A stretch of 53,768 bases of DNA from Clostridia bacterium (GCA_030536295.1 JAUNQH010000001.1:73770-127537); one strand, 5' to 3'; positions 1-8,470 are shown, counted from the first letter of the stretch. A program made the numbers and translations. Notes: generated from the sequence alone by a model not told the origin.

Positions 1-1
1 G

Positions 2-1480
2 GAAGGCAACAATGATGCCGCGGAAAGGCTTGAAGCGGTCTCCGAGACCTGCTGGCGCTATCAGATACCGTTCGGCAAAGAAACATACGCGTGCGGCAAT
101 TATACCAACATGAGCGGATTCAATATCGTTGACAGGTATCTTGCCGAACATGACGAACTGCCGGACGCGTTTGTGGCGGCGAATGACCTGATGGCTTTCG
201 GCGCCATTGCAAGGCTGAAAACGGCGGGCTACCAGATCCCGCGTGATGTGATCGTGACAGGCTATGATCATTCCGCCTTCGCGACGATACACCGCCCGGG
301 GCTGACGACCGTGGAACGCGGCGAAAAGGAATGCGGCAGCACCGCGTATGGACTGCTGGAAAGCTTTATCCGTTACGGGATCTGGCAGGACAGCGTGGTC
401 ATCGAAGGGAAAGCTGTTTTCAACGGTTCATGCGGCTGCGAAGACATAAACGCATTCGCGCCGGAAAAACTGAGCGAAGTATATGTCATGCGCGGTCTGC
501 GGCAGAACAACAAACATCATTATCTGAAGCTGCTCATGGCGGAAGCGACCGGACTGCACAGCTTTGATGATTTCCTGAATGCCGCGAAGACTTTTCTCCC
601 GCTGATCAATCCGAAGGAAATGTATATCTGCATCAAAGGCGATAAGAAGGAGTATCTGCTGGAACTGAACAACGCGGCGGAAAATATCCCGTACGGCCGT
701 GATATATCCGACTATATGGACAATACTTCCGTTACCGTGGCCTGGAAGGAAGGACGCTTTCTGCCGCCGCGCGTGATCGCCACATCCGATCTGATCCCGA
801 AGGATTATATCAGGGAAGACAGGTTCAATGTATATCTGTTCCAGCCGCTGCATCATCAGGAAAGGTGCTTCGGCTATGTCGTATACGCCAATGATGTGGA
901 AACGATCGTGAACGATCCGTTTGTATCGATGTTCTCGCTGATCATCTCCAGCGCGCTGGAAACGATCCTGCGGCAGGATACGATGCGTACCATCATGGGC
1001 AAACTGGATAAAATGAGCACAACGGACGGACTGACCGGTGTGATGACCCGCGCCGGCGCGCGTGAAAAGTGGCCTGAGCTGCAGATGCGGACCGAAGTGC
1101 AGGGAATGAAGACCGGCGTGATCTTCGCGGATCTTGACGGTCTGAAAAAGGTCAATGACAAATACGGCCATGAGGAAGGCGACCGTTACATCGTTATGGT
1201 TTCGGATATAATGAAAAAGCTGCCTCTCAGGGACGGATTTGTTTACAGATACGGCGGGGATGAACTTGTGGCGGTATGCAGCGTGAGTTCCGAGGAAGAA
1301 GTGCAGGAATATATCGCGCAGATCAACGCGTCGGTGGATGAATATAACAAGCGGAACCCGATCGCCTATACGAGCAGGGTCAGCCTCGGTTACTGTGTTT
1401 CCGCCGGTCGTGACCTTGATGAGCTGATCCGGATCGCGGACAAAAAAATGTATGTGGATAAGAAAAAGGCGAAAAGCTGA
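2..1480 (+). CDS. LacI-type sensor domain fused to GGDEF diguanylate cyclase (5' end off window)
   Basis: The reading frame is open to the left edge, so the start lies outside; 492 residues are visible. The N-terminal part resembles the C-terminal half of a LacI/periplasmic-binding-protein fold (AANDLMAFGAIARL, then a VTGYDHSAFATIHRPGLTTV segment that is typical of LacI effector domains). A middle region of about 200 residues follows, then a GGDEF domain over the last 160 residues. The active-site motif reads GGDEL (bases 1253-1267) and the metal-site segment reads FADLDGLKKVND. The family makes cyclic di-GMP from two GTP. I infer a cytoplasmic sugar-sensing cyclase. Whether a DNA-binding HTH precedes the sensor cannot be seen. 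The final F of GGDEF is L, which usually still allows activity. Confidence 0.85.
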   Translation, partial: EGNNDAAERLEAVSETCWRYQIPFGKETYACGNYTNMSGFNIVDRYLAEHDELPDAFVAANDLMAFGAIARLKTAGYQIPRDVIVTGYDHSAFATIHRPGLTTVERGEKECGSTAYGLLESFIRYGIWQDSVVIEGKAVFNGSCGCEDINAFAPEKLSEVYVMRGLRQNNKHHYLKLLMAEATGLHSFDDFLNAAKTFLPLINPKEMYICIKGDKKEYLLELNNAAENIPYGRDISDYMDNTSVTVAWKEGRFLPPRVIATSDLIPKDYIREDRFNVYLFQPLHHQERCFGYVVYANDVETIVNDPFVSMFSLIISSALETILRQDTMRTIMGKLDKMSTTDGLTGVMTRAGAREKWPELQMRTEVQGMKTGVIFADLDGLKKVNDKYGHEEGDRYIVMVSDIMKKLPLRDGFVYRYGGDELVAVCSVSSEEEVQEYIAQINASVDEYNKRNPIAYTSRVSLGYCVSAGRDLDELIRIADKKMYVDKKKAKS

Positions 1481-1521
1481 TCTGCAGGCTCGTAAGCGCA
1501 GATGGTGTCCGGACCCGGATA

Positions 1522-1559
1522 AACATGAAAAACTGCCGTTCGCGGCAGTTTTTTCATGT
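1522..1559. terminator. Bidirectional intrinsic terminator
   Basis: An 8-bp stem AACTGCCG/CGGCAGTT (1531-1550) closes on a TTCG tetraloop. A-rich and T-rich flanks pair further out. It sits between converging genes ending at 1480 and 1560 and can serve both strands. Confidence 0.9.
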
Positions 1560-2927
1560 TCATTTCGCGGATGTTTTCCGACGCCAGCGTCCTGTGAGAT
1601 AATAGGTCATTCCGACGATGATCGGAACGAAACCGGAGAGCGCGTCACCGAACCAGAACCCCTGGCAGCCCATTTTCAGCGCGTATCCGAGCAGGGCCGC
1701 TATGCTGACGCGGCTGATCATGCCGTCGATCAGCGCGATGGCCAGATTCAGCTTCGCGTTGCCGCTGCCGTTGATCAGGGCGAATGCCACATTGCGCGTG
1801 CCGCTGCCGAACAGGTTGACAATGATGGGTGCTGTAAGAATGGCCGCTTCAGCCAGTACCGCCTGATCCGATGTGAACAGCTCAAAGACCGGTCGGCTCC
1901 ACAGGAGCATGACCCCGGACAATACAACGGCGATGCCCATTCCGATGAAAAACAGACAGCGCAGGATCTTCGGCACGCGGTCATACTTCTCCGCGCCGAG
2001 CGTCTGACCGACCATACTGCTGCCGGCCGTTGTGAAGGAATTGGAGATCACGCTGACGATCATCTGCGTCTTGGAGTAGATGCCGTTCATGGCGGAGAAT
2101 GCAAGCCCCTCGGCGTTGATCCAGGAGGTGAGGACGATCTTGCTGATGTTGATCGCGGCGGATTGGATCGCCATCGGGATGCCGAGCGCTGTCAGATTCG
2201 CGAGTTCCTTATGGTCCACAGCAAAACTCTGCAGCCTGAAATCAAAGCCGAAGGCTTCCTTGTGACGGTAGAGATAGATGATCGAAACGATGAAGCTGAT
2301 CGCCTGCGCGATGACTGTGGCCAGCGCGGCACCGAAGGGACCCATGCCCAGCCCCGCAACAAACCACAGATCCAGCACGGTGTTGATGATCGCCGCGATC
2401 GCGACAAATACAAAGGGACGCCTGGAGTCACCCATGCCGCGGAGGATCGCCGAAACGATATTATAGCCGTAGATGAACGGCAGTCCGATGATGCAGATGA
2501 CAAGGTAGTCCATGGTGTGATCCCAAGCTTCCGACGGCGTGTTCAGAACGGACAGCAGCTGAACGCGCAGCAGGAAGCAGATCAGCGCGATCACGATGCT
2601 CGCGCCGGACATGACCGTAAACATGGTGCCGATGATCTTTTTGACCCGGTTCATTTCACCGGCGCCGACAAGACGGGCGATAATGACCTGCCCCGCGGAA
2701 GAAAATCCCATGGCGAGGAATGTCAGCAGATGCAGCAGATCGCCGCCGATACTGACGGCAGACATGCCGGCGCCGCCGACGACCTGACCTACAACGACCA
2801 TATCAACAAGATTGTACAGTGCCTGAAGCGCGTTGGACAGAAACAGCGGCATCGCAAAAATAAACAATTGCGTCATCACGCTGCCCTGTGTAAGGTCCCT
2901 GACGATCTTTCCGGGTCTTTTTTCCAT
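1560..2927 (-). CDS. MATE family multidrug/Na+ (H+) antiporter
   Basis: 455 residues, the usual length for the family, with about 12 hydrophobic segments in two similar halves. The N-terminal pattern (TQGSV...FAMPLFLSNALQALYNLVDMVVVGQVVG) and the second-half SMVGQTLGA segment are typical of MATE proteins of the DinF/NorM-like branch. These inner-membrane pumps export cationic drugs or metabolites in exchange for Na+ or H+. ATG start preceded by ACGGAG. It is transcribed alone from a promoter at 2988-3016 whose -10 box lies in a 19-bp palindrome, which suggests a MarR/TetR-like repressor encoded elsewhere. Substrate not predictable. Confidence 0.93.
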   Translation of the reverse strand: MEKRPGKIVRDLTQGSVMTQLFIFAMPLFLSNALQALYNLVDMVVVGQVVGGAGMSAVSIGGDLLHLLTFLAMGFSSAGQVIIARLVGAGEMNRVKKIIGTMFTVMSGASIVIALICFLLRVQLLSVLNTPSEAWDHTMDYLVICIIGLPFIYGYNIVSAILRGMGDSRRPFVFVAIAAIINTVLDLWFVAGLGMGPFGAALATVIAQAISFIVSIIYLYRHKEAFGFDFRLQSFAVDHKELANLTALGIPMAIQSAAINISKIVLTSWINAEGLAFSAMNGIYSKTQMIVSVISNSFTTAGSSMVGQTLGAEKYDRVPKILRCLFFIGMGIAVVLSGVMLLWSRPVFELFTSDQAVLAEAAILTAPIIVNLFGSGTRNVAFALINGSGNAKLNLAIALIDGMISRVSIAALLGYALKMGCQGFWFGDALSGFVPIIVGMTYYLTGRWRRKTSAK

Positions 2928-2981
2928 TACGGACTCCGTTTCTTTTCCGCTTCCTCTGCGCGAAAACCATTCAATATTACA

Positions 2982-3016
2982 TTAACGATAATATCATTAA
3001 AATTCGGAATTTTCAA
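2982..3016 (-). promoter_or_regulatory. MATE gene promoter overlapping an operator-like palindrome
   Basis: On the minus strand TTGAAA (3011-3016) and TATTAT (2988-2993) are separated by 17 bp. The -10 box sits inside TTAACGATAATATCATTAA (2982-3000), an inverted repeat of two 9-bp arms with one mismatch around a single central base. This layout fits repression by a dimeric regulator. The rest of the gap up to 3221 shows nothing else. Confidence 0.65.
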
Positions 3017-3221
3017 GCTTTCAAAGAGATACGCGCTTAAAAACGCACTATGTAATGAATAGGGAACACAAAATGACGGACGATTATTTGATTCACAGAA
3101 GGATCGTACGCCGCGCGGAACGATGAAACGGTTATTTCGCTTCTTCGAAGGCAGACAGGCGGCTCATCGGCAATACAGCCGTACAGACCGGCAACGGACA
3201 GAGGTCAGGGCACCGGGGGAC

Positions 3222-3252
3222 AGAAAGAAACGGTCCGGCATAAGCCGGACCG
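3222..3252 (-). terminator. Terminator of the minus-strand sugar ABC operon
   Basis: A perfect 9-bp stem CGGTCCGGC/GCCGGACCG (3231-3252) with loop ATAA is followed on the minus strand by TTTCTTTCT. It lies 28 bp downstream of the last gene of the operon. Confidence 0.85.
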
Positions 3253-3279
3253 TGCGGGAAACAATTGTATGAAACCGGA

Positions 3280-4770
3280 TCATTCCTTGACGCCGCCAAG
3301 GGCAACGCCGGCAATGATGTACTTGCTGAAGGCGAAGTACACGATGATCAGCGGCATTGCGGTCATGGTCAGCCCGAGGTAGATGGAGCCGAACTCGGTG
3401 CGGTAGATATCGCCGCGCAGGTTGTTGACCAGCATAGGCAATGTCTTCATTTCCACTTTGCTCAGCAGCATCATGGGGGTCAGCAGGTTGTTCCAGGATC
3501 CGATCATGGCCATGATGCCCATGGTCGCCATAGCGGGCACCATGATGGGCAGGATGATGGTCAGGAAGATCCGGAGCTCGCCGGCGCCGTCGATACGGCC
3601 GGCTTCAACCAGAGAGATCTGGAAGTTGGCCTGCAGATACTGGCGGAAGAAGAACACGGTGGCTGCGGCCGCGATGGAGGGAATGATCAGAGCCAGGAAG
3701 TTGTTGGTCAGACCCAGCTTGTACATGAACATGTAGAAACCGGTACCGGTCAGCGTTCCGGGGATCATGATGATCGCCATGACCACGGCCCACAGGGCAT
3801 TCTTGCCCTTGAAGTTATAGACTTCAAATCCGTAGGCGGTCAGCGCGGAGAAGAAGACGCTGCACAGCGTGCTGCCCACAGCGATGATGGCGCTGTTCTT
3901 CATACCCATGAGCACGTTGAAGTTCTTGGTCTTGTTGATAACGTCCATGTTATGGCTCAGGAACGTACTCGGGATCAGAGAAACGCCCTGCTGGATCTGC
4001 TGGCTGTTACGGGTGGCATTCACGATCATGATCCAGAAGGGGAAGAGAGCCATCAGGCTCATGAAGGTGCAGAAGACATAGATCATGCTGCGCTTGGAGT
4101 TGCGGATCATGGTGATGTGGATCGCGAAGGAAATCAGCAGGCTCAGAAGCATGATCCAGACAATCGGTATGTTGATGATCGCATTGGAATACGGCAGGCT
4201 GATCGGCATATTCGTCAGTCTGAGCACCAGATAGACCTGAATAATGATGGCGATCAACTGACAGAAGCTGGCAAAGGTATAGAACTTGCTGACCAGCTTG
4301 TTTCCGGAAGCGAGGAAGAACGCGATGGCGGCCACAAGCAGTCCGCAGGCGATCCAGGCAAGAACATAGAAAGGTGAGAAATCGAGGGGATAGATATCGC
4401 CGCCGGCATGGACCACTTTCATGTCCAGTTCCAGTTCGGCCGGAAGTTTTCCGGGCAGCAGTGAATAGCTGAGACCGGAAGCTTCTTCGCCGGTAGCGGA
4501 AGCCTGTTCCGCGAGCAGGGCGTCCAGTTTGGCCTGTTCCTTGGCAACCTGGCCGCGCTGCTTTTCAATGTCATCCGCGGACTTTTTGCCTTCTGCGATC
4601 CATCGGTCCAGCTTTTCCTGGGCACGGTCGACCTTGTCCTGGGCCTTGTCGATATCTTCCTGCATGCTGTTCGCGGAATTATCCTGGAAGGAAGCAATGG
4701 GCAGGAACATACAGACCAAAGAAAGTAATGTCAGAGCAATGACCAGAAAATATACCGCTTTATTCTTCAT
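3280..4770 (-). CDS. Sugar ABC transporter permease (MalG-type) with N-terminal coiled-coil extension
   Basis: The last 270 residues are a normal MalG-type permease, with an EAA loop reading EAGRIDGAGELRIFLTIILP that docks the ATPase. About 225 extra residues precede it. They comprise a membrane segment (residues 5-26), a strongly charged heptad-like region (34-92, rich in Lys/Asp/Glu/Ala/Gln), a 40-residue linker, then three more membrane segments before the canonical core. With the N-terminus inside, the coiled coil would lie outside the membrane. The start is taken at ATG 4770, because AAAGGAG stands 10 bases before it; a GTG at 4779 would leave a gap of only about one base. The gene follows the partner permease by 5 bp. 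Standard MalG proteins are about 270-300 residues, so 496 is unusual. No ATPase gene lies nearby; a shared MsmK-like ATPase is likely. Confidence 0.9.
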   Translation of the reverse strand: MKNKAVYFLVIALTLLSLVCMFLPIASFQDNSANSMQEDIDKAQDKVDRAQEKLDRWIAEGKKSADDIEKQRGQVAKEQAKLDALLAEQASATGEEASGLSYSLLPGKLPAELELDMKVVHAGGDIYPLDFSPFYVLAWIACGLLVAAIAFFLASGNKLVSKFYTFASFCQLIAIIIQVYLVLRLTNMPISLPYSNAIINIPIVWIMLLSLLISFAIHITMIRNSKRSMIYVFCTFMSLMALFPFWIMIVNATRNSQQIQQGVSLIPSTFLSHNMDVINKTKNFNVLMGMKNSAIIAVGSTLCSVFFSALTAYGFEVYNFKGKNALWAVVMAIIMIPGTLTGTGFYMFMYKLGLTNNFLALIIPSIAAAATVFFFRQYLQANFQISLVEAGRIDGAGELRIFLTIILPIMVPAMATMGIMAMIGSWNNLLTPMMLLSKVEMKTLPMLVNNLRGDIYRTEFGSIYLGLTMTAMPLIIVYFAFSKYIIAGVALGGVKE

Positions 4771-4775
4771 TCTGA

Positions 4776-5750
4776 TCACACTCCTTTCTTCGCCTTTGCC
4801 GGCTTGTCATCATGATCAGAAAGCACCCATTTGATGATAATGGAGCCAATGATGATGATCACAAACAGGATCATGGAAGCGGCACTGGCCGTGTTGAAAT
4901 TGAACGATCCTGTGAAGCCCTGGTTGTAGATGAAGCGGACAACGGTATCGGTGGTGTTGTTCGGGTTGCCCTGCGTCATCAGCTGAGGAATATCGAACAT
5001 GGTCAGACCGCCGACGAGGGAGGTGACCAGATTATAGACAAGGATAGGTTTGATCAGCGGAAGCGTGATCTTCCAGAAGGTCTGCCTTGAGGAACATCCG
5101 TCCACCAGCGCTGCTTCAAACAGGGAAGGATTGATACCGGAAATACCGGCGATCATGATGATCATGGTATTGCCGACCCACATCCACCACTGGATAAAGG
5201 AGATGATCCCGCGGGACCATTCCGTGGAGCGGAAGAATTCAAACGGCGAACTCAGCACGCCGATGCTCTGCATCAGGGTGTTGATGGGAGCAATGGGGTA
5301 ATTGAACAGGGAGAAGAACAGCATGGCCACGGTCGCCGCGGTAATGATGTTCGGCATGAAGATCATCACTTTGAATCCACCCTGGAATTTCAGGTGCATC
5401 CGACTGTCGGTAAACCAGCTGGCCAGGATCAGGGCCAGACCCAGCTGAGCAACGAAATTGGGGATCCAGATGATCAGGGTATTGACCAGAGCACCCCAAA
5501 AGCGGGGATATACGGCACTGCTCGGATCAAAGAACTGCGCGAAGTTTCCGAAGCCGATGATGTGGTTATTGTTGATCATATCCCAACCCACAGCATCAGT
5601 CAGCGCGGTACGGAAAGTAAAGTAGATCGGATAGGCTCCGAAAATGGCAAACACGATAAAGAAGGGCAGGATGAAGAAATATCCGTATTTATCATAGGAT
5701 ACGGATTTATGCTTGGTCTTCACCTGCGATCCCGTTGCAGCGGAGTTCAT
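4776..5750 (-). CDS. Sugar ABC transporter permease (MalF/UgpA-type)
   Basis: 324 residues with six predicted membrane helices and the EAA loop EAALVDGCSSRQTFWKITLP. It is the first of the two permeases of a CUT1-type carbohydrate importer and would form a heterodimer with the product of the following gene, which starts 5 bp after this stop. The N-terminal 20 residues are hydrophilic, then FILPFFIVFAIFGAYPIYFT begins the first helix. ATG start with GAAGGGG upstream. The substrate is probably an oligosaccharide, judging only from family and context. Confidence 0.93.
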   Translation of the reverse strand: MNSAATGSQVKTKHKSVSYDKYGYFFILPFFIVFAIFGAYPIYFTFRTALTDAVGWDMINNNHIIGFGNFAQFFDPSSAVYPRFWGALVNTLIIWIPNFVAQLGLALILASWFTDSRMHLKFQGGFKVMIFMPNIITAATVAMLFFSLFNYPIAPINTLMQSIGVLSSPFEFFRSTEWSRGIISFIQWWMWVGNTMIIMIAGISGINPSLFEAALVDGCSSRQTFWKITLPLIKPILVYNLVTSLVGGLTMFDIPQLMTQGNPNNTTDTVVRFIYNQGFTGSFNFNTASAASMILFVIIIIGSIIIKWVLSDHDDKPAKAKKGV

Positions 5751-5815
5751 AGTGCCACCCCTTCAAAACAGAATATGCCCACCCCGCAAGGGGCGGCCCA
5801 GGCTTGTTCGGAAAA

Positions 5816-5854
5816 CGGGGCTGCCTCTTGTCTGTCAGACAAGCGACAGCCCCG
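5816..5854 (-). other. Stable intergenic hairpin between binding-protein and permease genes
   Basis: Outer arms CGGGGCTG/CAGCCCCG enclose inner arms CTTGTCTG/CAGACAAG, forming one long stem. There is no clear U-tract. Such structures between binding-protein and permease genes protect the upstream mRNA and lower read-through, giving excess binding protein. That role is inferred from position. Confidence 0.7.
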
Positions 5855-5885
5855 CAGGTCAATTACTTACGAGACGAGCCGTAGA

Positions 5886-7238
5886 TTATTCCACAACGAT
5901 GTTGGTGAAAGCAGCGGCCACAGCAGCCTTGAAGTTGGCAATGCAGGTGTCCAGATCAGCTTCGCCCTTGCTGTAGGGAGCAGTTACGTTGTCGCCCCAC
6001 AGGGTGTTGATGGTGTCATCATATTCGGTCATCAGGGAGCCGTTGGCCAGAGCCGCAGCCTTGGCGAACATGCCGTAGTGATCCTGACCACCCAGGAAGG
6101 GGTTGGGGGTGCCGCCTTCGGCAACGATCTTGTCAACAACAACGGTGCTGCCAACGAAGTCGCCGGAGTCCTGAGCATACTGATACAGGAAGCCATCGTC
6201 CAGAGTGAAGAAGTAGATCAGGTCATGGACAGCAGCCTTCTTGGCATCGTCATAGGAAGCAACCTTCTGAGCGTTGGCGCCGATCCAGGTGCCGCCCCAG
6301 CTGTAACCGCAGGGGCCTTCGACCATACGCCAGTCACCGTAGGTACCGCCGTCAGCTTCAACAGCAGCAACCAGTTCTTCTTCGGACATGGTGTCGTTGG
6401 TGGTCAGACCGCAGTTGGGCTTCAGAGTGTAGTGCAGGCCCCAGGTGGGGAGGAAGAAGCACAGGGTCTCGTTAACGCCCTTCATGCCGGCGAACCAGGT
6501 CTCGCCCCAAGCAGCGGCGTCCCAGGACAGGTCATCACCGATCAGGGTCTTGCACAGGTCGAGGTAGTCATACAGCTCGGAGTCGATGACCAGCTTGCCG
6601 TCGACGACCCAGCCTTCGCTGCGCTGATACTGATAAGCGTTCCAGATGTCGCCGGTACCGGTGACGATCTTGCACTGACCTTCGGAGGCTTCGTACACTT
6701 CAGCGGCGGTCTCCATGAAGGTGTCCCAATCGCAAACCTTTTCCTGGAAAGCTTCGGGATCAGTGATGCCCAGATACTTTTCAGCCAGGGAAGCACGATA
6801 GAACAGAGCGCCGGGGGTGGACTGCCAGGACAGGCCCTTCTGGACGCCGGCAGCGTTCTGGCCGATCTGAGCCATCACGGGGATAGCAACAGCCAGTTCT
6901 TCGTCGGTGAATCCGAGATCCTTCAGATCAGCGGTCCAATCGCTGGAGACGTACTTCTTAACGAAAGCAGCTTCCAGAGCGAATACGTCGGGAGCTTCGG
7001 CGGAAGCGCCGGCGGAAGCCATCAGGCTGTCAACCTTGGCCGGATAATCCGCGGTGGGGGTCATGTCATAGATGAAGTTGATTTCGGGATGGTTGGGAGC
7101 ATAATACTTCTCGACCATGCCCTGCAGTTCGTTGGTGAAAGACCAGACGACGATGTCGATCTTGTCTTCCGCCGCGGCAAAGCTCATGCAGCCAAGCACG
7201 AGTGCCAGAGCCAGAACCAGAGAAAGGACCTTCTTCAT
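5886..7238 (-). CDS. Extracellular sugar-binding protein of CUT1 ABC importer
   Basis: 450 residues, a family-1 solute-binding protein. The N-terminus MKKVLSLVLALALVLGCMSF is an export signal. Cys17 (VLGC) could be a lipidation site, or cleavage could occur after AAA at about residue 23. The mature start IDIVVWSFTNELQGMVEKYY and the later GGTWIGAN region fit this family, which captures oligosaccharides outside the cell and delivers them to the two downstream permeases. AAAGGAGG lies 9 bases before the ATG. Codon choice is strongly biased to a few codons, more than in most neighbours, as expected for a highly expressed binding protein. Exact ligand unknown. Confidence 0.93.
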   Translation of the reverse strand: MKKVLSLVLALALVLGCMSFAAAEDKIDIVVWSFTNELQGMVEKYYAPNHPEINFIYDMTPTADYPAKVDSLMASAGASAEAPDVFALEAAFVKKYVSSDWTADLKDLGFTDEELAVAIPVMAQIGQNAAGVQKGLSWQSTPGALFYRASLAEKYLGITDPEAFQEKVCDWDTFMETAAEVYEASEGQCKIVTGTGDIWNAYQYQRSEGWVVDGKLVIDSELYDYLDLCKTLIGDDLSWDAAAWGETWFAGMKGVNETLCFFLPTWGLHYTLKPNCGLTTNDTMSEEELVAAVEADGGTYGDWRMVEGPCGYSWGGTWIGANAQKVASYDDAKKAAVHDLIYFFTLDDGFLYQYAQDSGDFVGSTVVVDKIVAEGGTPNPFLGGQDHYGMFAKAAALANGSLMTEYDDTINTLWGDNVTAPYSKGEADLDTCIANFKAAVAAAFTNIVVE

Positions 7239-7362
7239 AGTGGGTTTTCCTCCTTTTATTTTGCGGTAGTACCGCTATTCTCAAACAGCTTGCGCTGTTC
7301 TCGACTGGGGTGGAAAAAACGGTTTACCTTCCCAAATCTTCTATTCCTGTTCGGCGAAGCAT

Positions 7363-7391
7363 AGTATAGCGAACATTTTGTCTTTTGACAA
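7363..7391 (-). promoter_or_regulatory. Sigma-A promoter of sugar ABC operon
   Basis: On the minus strand TTGTCA (7386-7391) and TATACT (7363-7368) are separated by 17 bp. A leader of about 120 bases follows. It contains two short hairpins (AACAGC/GCTGTT at about 7284-7299 and GCGGT/ACCGC near 7263-7275) before the ribosome site. Confidence 0.8.
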
Positions 7392-7448
7392 GTGCTGTCC
7401 ATGCATTTTTCGCATTTTCATGGGGTTTTTCAGGCTTCCGGTTCGTTA

Positions 7449-7462
7449 TGTAAGCGTTAACA
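7449..7462. promoter_or_regulatory. cre-like operator (perfect match)
   Basis: TGTAAGCGTTAACA fits the catabolite responsive element consensus TGWAANCGNTNWCA at every position. It lies about 58 bp upstream of the -35 box of the sugar ABC operon. CcpA or another LacI-family regulator would bind it; the position upstream of -35 is not that of a simple roadblock. Confidence 0.6.
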
Positions 7463-7506
7463 ACCGTGATAAATCAATGATTCTTTTATTTCTGTTTTTT
7501 TTTGAT

Positions 7507-7520
7507 TGAAAACGTTTTCT
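7507..7520. promoter_or_regulatory. Second cre/LacI-type operator
   Basis: TGAAAACGTTTTCT contains the perfect 12-bp palindrome GAAAACGTTTTC and matches the cre consensus except for its last base. It lies 58 bp from the first site (start to start), so the two could be bridged by a tetrameric or looped LacI-family regulator. Confidence 0.55.
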
Positions 7521-7644
7521 GTCAGAATATCGGACCAAATCAAACGTTTTTTTAACCTGAACTGCTGATATCAGGCATTTGCCGAAAGAAACGGGACGCG
7601 GCAGCCGGTCTTCGGACGGAACGCCGGAACGGATGAACGGGGGC

Positions 7645-7673
7645 TTGTGCGGCATGCATAAATCGATTATAAT
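7645..7673 (+). promoter_or_regulatory. Promoter of the small exported protein gene
   Basis: TTGTGC (7645-7650) and a perfect TATAAT (7668-7673) are separated by 17 bp. The gene starts at 7750. Confidence 0.75.
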
Positions 7674-7749
7674 ACACGGCATCGGAACAGGGAAAACGTT
7701 GTCAGCCGCCGTCCGGTACGGCGTGCCGTACGCGAAAGGAGTTTGTGAT

Positions 7750-8454
7750 ATGAAAAAGATGATGGTTATGCTGCTTGCGGTCATTCTGATCCTCATGCCC
7801 GTTGTTTCGGGCGCGCTGACGGAAACGGATGTGAGCGGGGAGTGGTATCTGACGCTGATCGCGTATTCTGAAGTCGATTACGCGATGGATGCGGCGTCAG
7901 CCGGTTATTCCATGGCAATGAGTCTGAAGGAAGATAAGTCGGCCGTGGTGGTCCTGCCGGAAGGCGCTTTTCCGGCATCCTGGTTCGTGCGCGGGGAAGC
8001 GGTGGTGCTGAACGTCGGGGATGAATCCTATCGTTTCTATCTTTCGTCTGACGGTGTTTATCTCGGAACCTCCGGGAACGGCATGGAAATGTATTTCCAG
8101 CGGACGCGCGCGGCTGCCGCGGAGCAGGCTGAACCGGTTCCGGTCGATTCGCTTTCCGCGCTGAAGGGCACATGGAAAATAGAAAGTGTTCTTTATAATG
8201 AAAATTATTATGACTGGGCGTATTTTGCCGGACTCATGAGTCTTGATGAAGCAAACAACAGCGTGGTCGTCACAGATGAGACCGTTGCCGTTTTCGCGAA
8301 TACGCCGATGTCCGGATTTGTTCCGGACGGAAACGGCAGGATCATCCGCAGGACGGACAGCGGTGAAGTGAATATGACGCTGGCGCTGCTGGAGGATGGA
8401 AGCATGTCAATGACCACATCCAACATGGAGTGGCTGTGCACACGCGCCGAATAA
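7750..8454 (+). CDS. Exported protein with two lipocalin-like halves, function unknown
   Basis: 234 residues. ATG at 7750 is chosen because AAAGGAG stands just before it and a signal peptide starts there (MKKMMVMLLAVILILMPVVSGA). The mature part has two similar segments, VSGEWYLTLI near the N-terminus and LKGTWKIESV near residue 140. Both look like the G-x-W opening strand of lipocalin-like beta barrels, joined by an Ala/Glu/Pro linker. No catalytic motif is visible. It has its own promoter and terminator and is divergent from the sugar ABC operon. Similar short beta-rich exported proteins are common in gut Clostridia without assigned roles. Confidence 0.8.
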   Translation: MKKMMVMLLAVILILMPVVSGALTETDVSGEWYLTLIAYSEVDYAMDAASAGYSMAMSLKEDKSAVVVLPEGAFPASWFVRGEAVVLNVGDESYRFYLSSDGVYLGTSGNGMEMYFQRTRAAAAEQAEPVPVDSLSALKGTWKIESVLYNENYYDWAYFAGLMSLDEANNSVVVTDETVAVFANTPMSGFVPDGNGRIIRRTDSGEVNMTLALLEDGSMSMTTSNMEWLCTRAE

Positions 8455-8470
8455 ACCGGCGGGATCGCAG

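Noticed and set aside
1452..3062. 536-codon plus-strand frame opposite the MATE gene
   Set aside because: It runs through a terminator and the MATE promoter and gives a hydrophilic His/Asp-rich sequence typical of antisense to a membrane protein.
5394..7364. 656-codon plus-strand frame opposite the permease and binding-protein genes
   Set aside because: It spans two genes and the hairpin between them, with no family match by eye and no start signal; the minus-strand genes explain the region.
7579..7749. 57-codon N-terminal extension of the small exported protein
   Set aside because: It contains the promoter TATAAT at 7668 and the ribosome site; the signal peptide begins at 7750.
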